The translations under genes were made by a program, and so were the position numbers. A stretch of DNA of 64,000 nt from Deltaproteobacteria bacterium (lineage in GTDB: Bacteria > Myxococcota_A > UBA796 > UBA2385): positions 51,336 to 115,335 of the forward strand of contig JAGYJW010000018.1 of the NCBI GenBank assembly GCA_018401435.1. Direction: 5' to 3'. The notes below the pieces were generated by a model. That model was not told the DNA's origin, searched no databases, and saw only the letters and a program-made list of their open reading frames with translations. Below are positions 35,875 to 45,597 of the stretch, one piece after another (position 1 is the first letter of the stretch; each line of letters begins with the position of its first letter).

Positions 35875-36682
35875 TCACATCCACTGGCGCACGAAGCTGT
35901 AGAGGGGCCGGAGGCTGGGGTGCCAGACTATATCATTGGAATATAGCCAGAATATCATGCGTAAGCTGAGCGCAAGCAGGGAGAAGGCCGCCGCAGCGCT
36001 CATGATCAGCCAATCGAGGGGGCTGGCGCGGAGAGGGCGCCGGGCGCTGCGCTGGCCGACGGCGTCAAAGCCGCGTGCGTCCAGGCTCTCGGCCAGGTTG
36101 ACCGCCCGCCGCCAGGGAGCGGGGCGACCACGGGCCGCAGCAAAGCCAGCTCGGCCCCGCCACCGCTCGTCGCCGCACCCGGATCCAGGGGGAGGCGCGC
36201 CGCGGGCGGCCCGCGCGGTCCGCACCACCGCCAGCCCCCGGCCAGCTCGGGCACCAGGCGCAGGGCCGTGCTGGCCATCAGGGCCAGGCCGAAAGGCAGG
36301 CGCAGGCGCAGCAGGGCGGCGTGCAGGCGGTCCGGCGGCGTGGACAGGGTGAGGGCCGCACCGGCAAAGGCCATGGCCACCAGGCGCAGGCTCTGCACCA
36401 GTCCGTGCTGCAGGCCCTCTCTCCAGATGCGCAGGGGTCCCACGGACAGCAGCGCCACCCGGGGCTGCTCGGCGTAGAAGAGGCCCTGGCTGAGCACTGT
36501 TCCCCAGATCACGGCGCCCGCCAGCCAAAGGCCGAAAGCAGCCAGGCGCGCGGGGGACGGGCGCGAACCAAGGCCGCGGTGCAGAGCAGGCTGAGCACCA
36601 GCAGGCTGTGGGGGCGGTCCAGGGTGATGGCGAAGACGCCGGCACAGGCCACCCCGGCGAGTCGGCTGCGGGGGTCGATCAC
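35875..36682 (-). pseudogene. ECF/CbiQ-type transporter T component, frameshifted
   Basis: The start is the GTG at 36682, overlapping the ATPase stop. Fragments in order: VIDPRSRLAGVACAGVFAIT, then in a second frame LAAFGLWLAGAVIWGTVL, RVALLSVGPLRIWREGLQHG and LRLPFGLALMASTALRLVPE. The end, again shifted, is AVNLAESLDARGFDAVG and a last membrane helix. The A-x-x-L-A-x-x-L-x-A-R-G-F coupling motif is what links T components to the ATPases in ECF importers of vitamins and metals. At least two frame changes are needed. The two distant parts keep good sequence, so indel errors are likely. Confidence 0.65.
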
Positions 36683-38085
36683 AGCGGGTCCTCCCCGGCT
36701 GAGACCTGCCCGAGAACGATTTCAGGTGGTCCATCTTCGACGATTCGCCCCCCCCCGATCGCAGCACCCGGGTGGCCCAGCGCCGGGCCAGCCGCAGATC
36801 GTGGGTGGCAAAGACCAGCAGGGCCTCGGGCAGGGCGGTGGCGAGGCCCGCGAAGATGCGCCCGACCTGGTGCAGGTCCTGGCCCGCGGTGGGCTCATCC
36901 AGCAACAAGACCGCCGGATCGCAGGTCAGGCGGCCGCCACGGCCACCCGCAGGCGCTGGCCCCGCGACAGGGCCTGGGGGCGGTCGAGCAGGCAGCAGGT
37001 CCAGCGCGCTGCGGCGGCCTGCTGCACCCGATGGGCGACCTCGGCGCGGGAGCGGGCCGCGGGCCGCGTCGCACCAGGCCAGCTCCGCCCGGACACTCTC
37101 GCAGAAGAGCGCCAGATCGGGATCCTGGGGCACGGCGACCAGGCTGTCCGGCTGCTTGAGGCCCTCGGGGCGCAAGGCCCCCGACAAGCAGCCGAGCAGG
37201 GTGCTCTTGCCGGCGCCATTGGCCCCCACCAGGGCCACCCGCTCGCCCGCATGCAGGCGCAGATGGATGTCCTGGAGCGCGTCTTCGGTGGAACCCGGGT
37301 AGCGGAAACGCAGCTGCTGCACGTCAATGCGGGCGCCCCCGGGGGCCCTGCCGGGCGGGGGACTCCCCAGCGCGGCCTCGGCCTGCGCCGCAGCCTCCCG
37401 GGCCACCGCGTGGGTGGCCCGCTCGGGCAGCAGGCGCCCCTCCGCCATCTCCCGCACCCGGTCCACAAAGGGCAGGCAGGCGGCCACGCGGTGCTCCACC
37501 AGCAGCACGGCCGGTGCCCCCATCGGCCAGGCGCCGCAAGCTGTGCAGCAAGGCCTGGGCCGCGGCGGGATCGAGCTGGGCCAGGGGCTCGTCCAGCAGC
37601 AGCGCGCCCGCACCCGCCGAGACAGGGGCGGCGGCCTACCAGGCGCTGGGTCTGTCCCCCGGAGAGCGCTTCGGGTCGCGGTCCAGGTCCGGAGGTCCAG
37701 GCCGACCTGGGCCAGCAGCGCCCGGCTGCGGGCGTCCATGTCGGGGCCCGGCAGGCCCGCGCTCTCCATGGCGAATGCCAGCTCATCCCCCACCGTGCCC
37801 GCAACCAGCTGATCTCCGGGCACCTGGGCCACAAAGCCCAGCCGGCGCACCCGCTCGCTGGGGGCGGTCCGCGGGGAGGCGTCACCCAGCCACATGCTCC
37901 TCCAGGCGGCCCTGGCCATGGCGGCCCGCCAGGCCCGCGGCCACCCGCAGCAAGGTGCTCTTGCCGCAGCCCGTGGGGCCGGTCAGCAGCACAAGCTCTC
38001 CCGGCGCCACGGTGAGGCTGGCCCGCAGCAAGGAGGGGTGCTGCGCCGTTGGGTAGGTGTAGGACAGGTTGCAGAGACGAATCAT
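36679..38085 (-). pseudogene. Fused double ECF ATPase, frameshifted
   Basis: Starts at ATG 38085 (IRLCNLSYTYPTAQHPSLL) and should end at the TGA at 36679-36681. ATPase 1 has Walker A LTGPTGCGKSTLLRVAAGL, then LGFVAQVPGDQLV, signature ALSGGQTQRLV and VLLVEHRVA. ATPase 2 has VQQLRFRYPGSTEDALQDI, Walker A GANGAGKSTLLGCLSG, VAVPQDPDLALFCESV, and VLLLDEPTAGQDLHQVG with VFATHDLRLARRW. About six frame changes interrupt them. The last is in a run of nine G (complement of 36755-36763); adding or removing a base there restores RIVEDGPPEIVLGQVSAGED before the stop. One polypeptide with both ATPases (EcfA-A' fusion) is the natural reading. Confidence 0.65.
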
Positions 38086-39035
38086 CGCTGCACCTGTCGC
38101 ATGGAGTCTGCGAATGGGACGGCGAAGGCGCAGGCCAACCCAACATAGGCCGCACCCGGTCCCGCCAGGAGCAGGGCCACGAACCAATCCGCGAAATAAA
38201 GCCGATACAGCACCATCTGCAGAACCAGCGAGCTGGCGGTCCCCAGTAGATTCGCTGAACCGAAGCCCAAGCTCAACCGAAGCCAGCGTCGGCGTGCAGA
38301 CTCGGAGAGCCAGCCCCGACCGCGGGTGATGCCCGCCAACCACAGGCAGGTCTCTGCAAATCCAATCTGGCTGCCCAAGGACAGCAGATCGCCGGGCCCG
38401 AAGCTGCCAAAGACCAGCCCACCCAGCAGCCAGCTGGTGACCAGCGCCAGGCTGGCCGTGCCCACCCGCGGCAGCAGGCTGAGCAGGGTGGCCATCAGCG
38501 CATAGCGAAAGAGGTCGTCCACCAGGGAGGTGAGCAGCACCGAGAAGGGGCCGAGCAGGCCGCTCACCACGGTGGAGAGCAGGCGTCCCGCCGCGCTCAC
38601 CATGAAGGTCATCGACCCGAAGAGGGCGATGGTCATCAAGCCGCTGGTGGGGATCTCGACCAGCCACCGTCGGCCCCGGACCAGCAGCAGCCCGCCGCCC
38701 AGGACCGCCGCCAGCAGGGTGCCCAGGAGGCCCAGGGCGGCGGCGGTGCTGCCCCGGCTGACCGTCAGGGGGACCTGCTCCCGGTAGAGGGGGGCGCTGG
38801 CCCCCAGCGGCGTGACCGTGATCCAGCGCATCCAGCGGCCTTCCGCAGCGGCGTCGGCGTCCAGCAGTGCGTCGTCGGCGAAGAGGGGCAAGGCGGCGCG
38901 GGCCCGACCGCGGGCGGGCACCTGAAGCAAGGCGCTGACCGCTCCATCGGTCGCGCTGCCTTCCCGAAGATGGGGTGCGAAGGCGGGCGCGGGCTGGCCA
39001 TCGGCGTCGGTCACCCCCCCGCTCACCACGACGGG
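38082..39035 (-). CDS. Membrane component of the ECF locus (N-terminus displaced)
   Basis: The readable part is about 318 residues and ends at 38082, overlapping the ATPase start. It begins inside a coding stretch (VVVSGGVTDADGQPAPAF) with a periplasmic beta-rich domain (about 1-110, ending YREQVPLTVSRG). Then follow about six membrane helices: LGLLGTLLAAVLGGGLLL, SGLMTIALFGSMTFMVSA, FRYALMATLLSLL, SLALVTSWLLGGLVFGSF, GFAETCLWLAGI and WFVALLLAGPGAAYVGLAC. Place and topology fit a substrate-binding S component. No start codon or signal peptide is seen, and upstream the minus strand stops looking coding exactly where plus-strand coding begins, so the true N-terminus is probably elsewhere (see the inversion finding). 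Confidence 0.55.
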   Translation of the reverse strand, partial: PVVVSGGVTDADGQPAPAFAPHLREGSATDGAVSALLQVPARGRARAALPLFADDALLDADAAAEGRWMRWITVTPLGASAPLYREQVPLTVSRGSTAAALGLLGTLLAAVLGGGLLLVRGRRWLVEIPTSGLMTIALFGSMTFMVSAAGRLLSTVVSGLLGPFSVLLTSLVDDLFRYALMATLLSLLPRVGTASLALVTSWLLGGLVFGSFGPGDLLSLGSQIGFAETCLWLAGITRGRGWLSESARRRWLRLSLGFGSANLLGTASSLVLQMVLYRLYFADWFVALLLAGPGAAYVGLACAFAVPFADSMRQVQR

Positions 39036-39042
39036 GGCGGCC

Positions 39043-39666
39043 TTGCGCCTGCAGGGCTGGTTGCGCCCCGACCCCCAGGCCGGCTGGACCCGCGCCGACC
39101 CCCAGGCCGCCTTGGCAGCGGCCCTGGCCTTTCTGGCCGAGGATCCGAGCCTCTCCGCCACCCGCGAGCTGCAGCGCTGGGGGGTGACGCAGACCGGTCA
39201 GACCCTGCGCAGCGACTGGTTTCAGCGGGGCATCGTCTTGCAGGCCGAGGCCGACTGCGGCCTGGACAACCGGGCACGCATCCACGCCCTTCTGGCCGAG
39301 ATCCCCAACGGCGGCCTGCGCTGGTATGGGGCCTGGCGGGGCATCCCACCCGATGCAGACTCCTTGGGCCTGATGCTGCAGCTTGGCTCCGACCATGGAG
39401 GGCTGAGCGCCGAAAAGGCCGAGAGCTGGCTGGCTTTCTTGCGGGCCAGCCTGCCGGCCGACGGCTTGATCCCCACCTGGTTCTACCAGGGGCCCGACGG
39501 CCCGTCGACTGAAGGAGAAGGCTGGATTTACGCCCGCAATGACTGCGCGACCGCCCGCACCACCGCCGCCACGGGCCTGCTGGCCTGGGACGCGGCGGGC
39601 TGGGGGCCGACCTCCAGGGTCTGGCTGCGCTCCTCCCCCGACAGGCCGCGCAGGCGCACAGTATAG
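39043..39666 (+). other. Plus-strand coding segment inside a minus-strand locus, probable inverted piece
   Basis: Codons from about 39036 to 39600 on the plus strand have the strong third-position G/C of the real genes here. They read as an alpha-alpha-barrel-like fragment: DPQAALAAALAFLAEDPSL, NGGLRWYGAWRGIPPDADS, LAFLRASLPADGLIPTW and NDCATARTTAATGLLAWD, as in squalene-cyclase or prenyltransferase-type repeats. It has no convincing start (only TTG 39043) and its last 20 or so residues are antisense to another coding stretch. On both sides the minus strand is coding. It is therefore best seen as a middle part of a minus-strand gene that is now inverted, not a separate gene. Confidence 0.55.
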
Positions 39667-39910
39667 GGGCCCGGGCCGGGCCAACGCAGCTGCACGGTGA
39701 CGGTCTGCACCGGGCCGGGCAGGCGGCGGATGCCCAGGCGGCGCCCGTCCTCATCCTCGACAGTGACGGTTGAAATCGGTTCTTCGCTGTGTATGGTCAG
39801 ACCGTCGGGATCGGCCTGAAGCAGCAGGGCAGGCTCGGCAGGGGCGCAGGCCAGGGCCCCGACCGCCAGCAGCCCGGCCCCGGCGGCGCGTTGCCCTCGC
39901 CCCCTGACCC
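39590..39910 (-). pseudogene. N-terminal part of a lipoprotein of the ECF locus
   Basis: About 100 residues are readable on the minus strand: a lipoprotein-type signal (AAGAGLLAVGALAC), then a small beta domain (DPDGLTIHSEEPISTVTV, RRLGIRRLPGPVQTVTVQ, YTVRLRGLSGEERSQTLEV). Coding character stops near 39590, where the plus-strand segment ends. I find no proper start codon; the first candidate codons next to the WD40 gene stop (39911) would need a CTG start or a frameshift. It may be the front of the same protein whose end is the membrane component at 38.1-39.0 kb. Confidence 0.45.
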
Positions 39911-41509
39911 TCAGCGCAGCACCGTCACCTGGTAGGCGCCCGTGACGCGCCCATCGGGCTCCAGGACGGGGTGTTCGGCCACGGCCACCCGCCCGTCTCG
40001 GCTCATGGCCTGGCGGAAGAAGACCGGCCCCGCAGTGGGGCAGAACGCCTCCAGGCGCTGGGCGCCGCTGCGGTCATCCGGCTGGTCGGGCGGGCCGAGA
40101 TCGAAGACCAGCGCGCCGTAGAGGTCGCGCCGTGTGTCTGTGGGTCGGTCGCCGGCCCCCACCACCAGGTGCCGGCCATCCTCGCCCAGGCTGAGGCCCT
40201 CGATGCGCTGTGGCCCGGTCCACCGCCATCGCAGCTCCCCCGCGAGATCGGCGAAGAAGAGCGTGTTCTCCGCGGGGTGTGTGGTGGGCGGGCGCAGCTC
40301 GGGGGCGGCGGCGCCAAAGGGGATCTGGCTGTAGGAGGTGCTCCAGACCGCGCCGGCCCCGTGCAGGCGGCCCCAGCCCACGCTGGCCACCACGGGCACA
40401 TCGCCCGCCATCACCGGCGCCCCCGCGGCCACCTCCATGCGCGGCTGTCCCGCGAGGTCCACCACCCGCACGCGGCCATCGGCAAAGCCGGTGAACAGTG
40501 CATTCTGGGCAGCCGAGACATCCACGGCCTCCCAGGGCTGGGCGGCGGTGAAGTGGGGCTTGAGGGGCTCGGCGACCACGCCTTGCAGGGGGCTGAGGTC
40601 GGAGAGCCGCAGCAGCTGCACGCCGCCGATGGGCAGGCCCGTGGGATCGGCGCCCTCGGCCGAACGGGTGACCACCACCGCGAGGCGGTCGCCGCTCGCG
40701 TCCACCGCAGGATGTTGCAGAATCGCGCTCACCGGCTCGGCAGGCCAGCTTGCCAACACAAGGCCCTGGGGGCTCACCCGCAAGAGTTGGGAGCGATTGT
40801 GGTGCAGCCCATCCCCATCCAGCCAGCCATGGGCGGCCGCCACCACCAGATCGCCGTCGGGGAGCACCTCCATGCCCATCGCCGCAGGCAGGCTGTAGAC
40901 GCCATAGAGGTCTTCGCCCCCCGGCGCGGGGCTGCTGCCCACCCGGTCGGCCAGGCGCAGCGACCAGCGCGGCTTCAAGCTGGCCGGATCCAGGCCGTGC
41001 ACAAAGGCGTCGGGGCTCTGCTCTGCCGCGTAGAGGGTCTGGCCGTCGGGGGACCAGGCCACCCGCTTGACCAGGGCCTCCGACAGGCTGCGACGGGCCT
41101 TCACCCGGCCGGTCCAGGCGTCGAGCAGGAGCAGCTCCCCCCGGTGGGTGCCCACCGCCAGCAGGGCGCCATCGGGGGAGAAGGCGAGGCTGGTATCGGG
41201 GGCCGCGCCCCCCGCCGCGATCAGGCGGGACACATCGCCCAGGTCCACGCTGAAGAGGGGCAGGCACTCGGCCAGGTCCGGCGCGACGGCGCTCAGGCCG
41301 TCCAGCTGGACCGTCTCGCCGGGGGTCCAGGCCCGCTCCACCAGGCGGCCGCCCGTGGGCAGCCGCTGGCCCTCGCCGCGGTCGGTGGGGCTCATCAGGC
41401 CGCCCCGCACGAAGATCAGCTCGCCCGGCGGGGGCGGCGTCATGGGCTCGCTGCAGGCCCCGGTCCACAGGCAGAGCATCGCGAGCATCGGGGTGGGGCA
41501 GGGGCGCAT
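39911..41509 (-). CDS. WD40-like beta-propeller lipoprotein
   Basis: The product is 532 residues. The ATG at 41509 opens a lipoprotein signal (RPCPTPMLAMLCLWTGAC, Cys about 19). The rest reads as a propeller with blade motifs such as LAFSPDGALLAVGTHRGEL, RVAWSPDGQTLYAAEQSP, GMEVLPDGDLVVAAAH, GFADGRVRVVDLAGQPRM and LSLGEDGRHLVVGAGD. It directly precedes the ECF genes in the same direction, so a periplasmic role tied to that transporter is likely, perhaps capturing or sensing the substrate. No catalytic residues can be named. It is divergent from the UbiD gene over about 215 bp, in which I see no recognisable operator. Confidence 0.65.
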   Translation of the reverse strand: MRPCPTPMLAMLCLWTGACSEPMTPPPPGELIFVRGGLMSPTDRGEGQRLPTGGRLVERAWTPGETVQLDGLSAVAPDLAECLPLFSVDLGDVSRLIAAGGAAPDTSLAFSPDGALLAVGTHRGELLLLDAWTGRVKARRSLSEALVKRVAWSPDGQTLYAAEQSPDAFVHGLDPASLKPRWSLRLADRVGSSPAPGGEDLYGVYSLPAAMGMEVLPDGDLVVAAAHGWLDGDGLHHNRSQLLRVSPQGLVLASWPAEPVSAILQHPAVDASGDRLAVVVTRSAEGADPTGLPIGGVQLLRLSDLSPLQGVVAEPLKPHFTAAQPWEAVDVSAAQNALFTGFADGRVRVVDLAGQPRMEVAAGAPVMAGDVPVVASVGWGRLHGAGAVWSTSYSQIPFGAAAPELRPPTTHPAENTLFFADLAGELRWRWTGPQRIEGLSLGEDGRHLVVGAGDRPTDTRRDLYGALVFDLGPPDQPDDRSGAQRLEAFCPTAGPVFFRQAMSRDGRVAVAEHPVLEPDGRVTGAYQVTVLR

Positions 41510-41724
41510 GGCCGCTCCGGGGGTCGGGCGTCGGCGCGCCGACGGATCCAGCGCCTCCGGGCAGAGGGTCGGGCTAACGGCGGCCTGGGGGCGGAGCAAG
41601 CTGGCGGCCGCGGCCTGGGGCGCCTTCCGCGGAGCGCAGCGTTCAAGGCGGCTTCTCTGCATTCCTGCGGCCTTGGGTCGAACCGGCGGGCGGTGCTGGC
41701 CGCCGCTTGGGTTAGCCGGCAGCC

Positions 41725-43875
41725 ATGTATGCCTCCCTCTCTCACTTCATCGCCGCCCTCGACGCCGAGGGCGAGCTGCTCCGAATCCCCGAGGAGGTCG
41801 ATCCCGTCCTCGAGATCGCCGCCATCGTGGACCAGGAGTGCCGCGCCCGCGCGCCGGGGGAACCCAGCGACGCCGCCCGTCGCAACGACCCCGCCGCCTG
41901 GTTCCAGGGCGGCCGCGCCTTGCTCTTCCAACGGGTCAAGGGCTCCGATCTTCCCCTGCTGGTGAACGCCTTCGGCAGCTACAAGCGCATGGAGATGGCC
42001 CTGGGCTGCCATGCCGGGGGCCACACGCCGGGGGGATTCGACGCCATCGCCGCCCGCATCGCCTCCCTCACGCGCCCCGTGCCTCCCCGCAGCCTGGGGG
42101 AGGCCTGGGACAAGGCCATGGAGGTGCTGCCCCTGCTCAAGGTCCTGCCCAAGGCCGTGTCTTCGGGCGCCTGCCAACAGGTGGTGCAGACCGGGGACGA
42201 GATCGACCTCACGCGGTTGCCGCTGCTGCGCTGTTGGCCCCTCGATGGGAACCTCGCCGCTGTGGGCTATCCGGCCGATGTGAATGCGGCTGTGCCCGGG
42301 CTGGGGCACCCCGACCTCGATTCTGCAGAATGGGAGGCGCGGCATCGCGGTCGCTACATCACCTTTGGCGGAATCCACACCATCCACGCCGACGATGCCG
42401 GCAAGGATCGGCCCCCCTCGCACAATATCGGCATGTACCGCGCGCAGCTGCTGGGCAAGGACAAGCTGGCCATGCATTGGCATGTGCACCACGACGGCGC
42501 GAGCCACTGGCGCAGCTGGAAGAAGCGGGGCGAGCCCATGCCGGTCGCCATTGTGTTGGGGGGCGAGAGCGTGTTGCCCTATGCCGCGACCTGTCCCCTG
42601 CCGCAAGGCATCGGCGAGCTGCTGATGGCGGGCTTCTTGAACCGGGGCGGCGTGCCCCTGGTGCCCTGCCGCACCGTGCCCCTGCGGGTTCCGGCCAACG
42701 CGGAGATCGTGATTGAAGGCTGGGTCTCACACGAGGCAGGCCCCATCGGTTGGGACCCCCGCGACCCCGACGCCGGCCCCCTGGGTCCTGGCGCCGTCTT
42801 CGAGGGTCCATTCGGCGACCACACCGGCTTCTACTCCATGCCGGACCGCTACCCGGTGCTGCAGGTCAGCGCGATCACCCGTCGAAAGGACGCGGTCTAC
42901 CCCACCACCCTCGTCGGCCTTCCCCCCCAGGAGGACTACTTCCTGGGCAAGGCCACCGAGCGGGTCATGGGCGCGCTGCTCAAGGTGGTCATCCACGACA
43001 TCGAAGACTATGACCTGCCCATGTTCGGGGCCTTCCACAATTGCGCCGCTGTGCGTATTCACAAGGCATACCCCCTGCAGGCGCGCCGGGTGATGCACGC
43101 CATCTGGGGCACGGGACAGATGGCCTGGACCAAGTCGGTCTTTGTGGTGGATGGGGCCGTGGACGTCCACGATCCCTCGGCTGTGCTGGCCGCCGCCGCC
43201 GCCTCTGCCGCCCCGCCCGCGATGTCGAGACGGTGAATGGCCCTCTCGACATCTTGGACCACGCCGCCCCCCGCCTGGGTGCGGGCACCAAGATCGGCTT
43301 CGATTGCACGCCCAAGGTGCCGGGCGAGGAGGTGCGGGGTCGGCCGGTGGCTGGCGCCTGCGCCCCGCGGGCGGTGGCCGATGCGGCGGCGGCACAGGCG
43401 TTTATCGCTGGCCTGGCCGACATCCCTGGCCTGCTGGAGGCCGCGGTGCCGCCCCGGGTGCCCGGCTGGCTCTTCTGCGGGTGGACCGGGGCCTGGATGA
43501 ACCCGCCGGCGCGGGCCTGGGCCAGCGGGTGCTGGCGGCGGTCCTGGACCGCGATCCCGCGGCCGATGGCGGGGCCGACCTGCCCTTTGTGGTGGTGGTC
43601 AGCCGGGATGTGGACCTGTCGGATCCGGTCGCGCCCTTCTTCCATTGGCTGGCCAATATGGACGCCGGCCGCGACATGTTGCTGCGTGTGGACGCCGATC
43701 GGGTGGGTTTTGATGCAACCGCTAGACCGCGGAGGACAGCCGGCTGGGTGAGCCTGTGCGCGCCTGGCCGCCGGTGGTCGCCTTCTCCGATGCCCAGGTC
43801 GCGGCCGCCCGCAGCCGGCGCGAGGCCCTGGGCCTGGCAGCGCCCCAGGCAGCGTTGGGCCCCGCAAAGGGCTAA
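41725..43875 (+). CDS. UbiD-family decarboxylase, frameshifted in its last third
   Basis: From ATG 41725 the frame is intact for about 500 residues, then coding continues in other frames to TAA 43873. UbiD enzymes decarboxylate aromatic or unsaturated acids with prenylated FMN made by UbiX. Landmarks: LNAFGS-like LLVNAFGSYKRM, GRYITFGGIHTIHADD, HNIGMYRAQLLGKDKLAMHW, PMPVAIVLGGES, EIVIEGWVS, EGPFGDHTGFYS, and then, after the first shift, DILDHAAPRLGAGTKIGFDCTPK, a typical UbiD ending. The tail needs two further shifts (RDVDLSDPVAPFFHWLANMD; EDSRLGEPVRAWPPVVAF). The role could be in quinone synthesis. No UbiX is in the window. Confidence 0.8.
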
Positions 43876-43883
43876 CGGCAGCT

Positions 43884-44153
43884 GTGTTCACCCCCCTCGG
43901 CCTCTCCCCGTCCGGCAGAAAGCCGCCCCGCTCCAACGGGCTGCTGCTCTTCTTGTGCCTGATGATGGTCCTGGCGACGGCCCTGTTCTTGCGCGATCTG
44001 CGCAAGGGGCCCTCGCTCTTTGGGCGGCAGCGCTTCGCGCGCCCGGCCCCACGCCTGCCCCAAGATGGGCCGGTGGAGGTGATATTTCTGAAGGAGGATC
44101 CGCCCGAGGCCGCCCCCCTCGCGCCCTTGCCCGAGGAGCCCCCCGCACCCTGA
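43884..44153 (+). CDS. Small single-pass membrane protein
   Basis: The product is 89 residues from the GTG at 43884, eight bases after the restored UbiD stop. One membrane helix (LLLFLCLMMVLATALFL, about 20-36) follows a short Ser/Pro-rich head. The tail is Pro-rich and acidic (LKEDPPEAAPLAPLPEEPP). Coupling to the UbiD gene suggests a shared transcript. I do not recognise a family. The composition makes it believable but the role is open. Confidence 0.5.
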   Translation: MFTPLGLSPSGRKPPRSNGLLLFLCLMMVLATALFLRDLRKGPSLFGRQRFARPAPRLPQDGPVEVIFLKEDPPEAAPLAPLPEEPPAP

Positions 44154-44156
44154 GGC

Positions 44157-45572
44157 TCAGCCCTCGGGCGGGTCTTCGGGGGGCTTGGGGCTGGCCGGGG
44201 CCGCATCGCTGGGCGCCTTGGGCCGAAAGAGTTTGCCCAGGATGTCGCCCATGTCGATCTTGAGCTTGACCTGCTTGGGGGCGCCCTCGGCCGGAGGCTG
44301 CCCGTCCGCGCCCTTCACGGGCACCGTCAGCTCCAGGTCCTTGGGCATGACCTCTTGCAAGAAGCCGCCCAACATGCCGCCGATGACCGCGGGGCCGTGG
44401 TCCCGCAAGAAGGCGCTGTCCACCGACACCTCGTCCGCCGCCATCCTGCCGGCCGCGGCCTGCTGCGAGATGTAGTCCTCCAGGGCCTTCTGGATGCCCG
44501 GAGGCAGGGTGACCTGGTTGTCGCGCGCGGGCGTGCTCTCCGATGCTGCAGGGGGGGGCGAGTCCCGCCGGGGCAGCGCGATCAGCTCGCCACCCGGCGC
44601 GTCTGCATCCGCGTCTTCATCCGAGTCTTCATCCGAGTCTGCATCTGCGGCTGCGGTGCTGTCATTCGCGCTGGGGCCCCCGCTGCCGCCGATGATCTCG
44701 TCCAGCATGCCCAGCACCTTGGCTGCGGCCTGGGCCCGGGGGTCATCGGCCGGCAGGTCGCCGGCACCGCTGGCCTTCAAGGCCTCGGCGATGGCGGCCT
44801 TCACGGCGTCGCGGGGGTCCTGCTTGTCTTGCACCTCGGGGCCGGCGCGCCCGGGAAAGCCCAACTCCAGCCCGGTGAGCAGCCCGTCGAGGTCCAGCCA
44901 GGGCCGGGTGGCGAGGACCTTGGGGCCGTCGGCCTCCAGGGCCAGGATCACCCAGGCCTCGCTGCCAAACTCATCGCCGGGCTGGGCAAAGCGAAGGCCG
45001 GCCGCAGCCCGCCCCAAGGCGGGCAGGTCGGCGGTGCGCAGGGGGCTGGCCACCACGCCGGGCTGGCCGAGCAGGTTCTGCACCAGCACCGCGCCCTCGC
45101 CGAGATCGGGCAGCTCGCCGCTGTTCAGGGCCGTCACCGCGCGGGTGCTCCAGGCCTCGGCCGCCGCAGAGTCGGGCAGCTCCGTCACCGAGAAGGCGCC
45201 CGGCAGGGTGCCCTTGAGGAAGAGCGCGGCCTGGCCGCGGCTCTTGGTGAGGCCCTCGACCTTCCAGGCGCCGTCGGGCTGGGTGGCCAACAGCAGGTAG
45301 AGGTCGCCCAGGGGCTGGGGCCGGGAGGGGTGCGACAGGCTGGTCCATTGGATGGCCCGGTCGCCGAAGAGCCGGGCCATGCCAAGGGGGTCCACCTGCA
45401 TGCCCTTGGCCTTGGCCTGGCGGAAGAGGCGCTGACAGGGGTCGTCGCCGTCATTCCAGCCGCTGTCGGTGCAGGCGGCCTGGGCGGCGGCGTCGTCGCC
45501 GGCCACGCAGGCGCGGGTGAAGGCCGGGGCGGCGGCCTCGGCGGCCGCTGCCTTGGGATCAAGCTCGGTCAT
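44157..45572 (-). CDS. Unknown 471-residue protein downstream of the DUF4157 giant
   Basis: Starts at ATG 45572 (MTELDPKAAAAEAAAPAF), 25 bp after the giant gene and in the same direction, so likely co-transcribed. Residues about 18-60 have four cysteines (TRACVAGDDAAAQAACTDSG, DDPCQRLF). Residues about 85-250 form a mixed alpha/beta domain (LGDLYLLLATQPDGAWKVEG, WVILALEADGPKVLATRP). Residues about 310-335 are an acidic repeat (DADSDEDSDEDADADA). Residues about 370-471 end with DLELTVPVKGADGQ and a Pro-rich tail. It has no signal peptide or membrane segment, so it is presumably cytoplasmic. I do not recognise it; a dedicated chaperone, adaptor or immunity protein for the giant is conceivable from position alone. 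Confidence 0.6.
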   Translation of the reverse strand: MTELDPKAAAAEAAAPAFTRACVAGDDAAAQAACTDSGWNDGDDPCQRLFRQAKAKGMQVDPLGMARLFGDRAIQWTSLSHPSRPQPLGDLYLLLATQPDGAWKVEGLTKSRGQAALFLKGTLPGAFSVTELPDSAAAEAWSTRAVTALNSGELPDLGEGAVLVQNLLGQPGVVASPLRTADLPALGRAAAGLRFAQPGDEFGSEAWVILALEADGPKVLATRPWLDLDGLLTGLELGFPGRAGPEVQDKQDPRDAVKAAIAEALKASGAGDLPADDPRAQAAAKVLGMLDEIIGGSGGPSANDSTAAADADSDEDSDEDADADAPGGELIALPRRDSPPPAASESTPARDNQVTLPPGIQKALEDYISQQAAAGRMAADEVSVDSAFLRDHGPAVIGGMLGGFLQEVMPKDLELTVPVKGADGQPPAEGAPKQVKLKIDMGDILGKLFRPKAPSDAAPASPKPPEDPPEG

Positions 45573-45597
45573 GGTGCAAGCCTTGGGTGCTGCAGGT

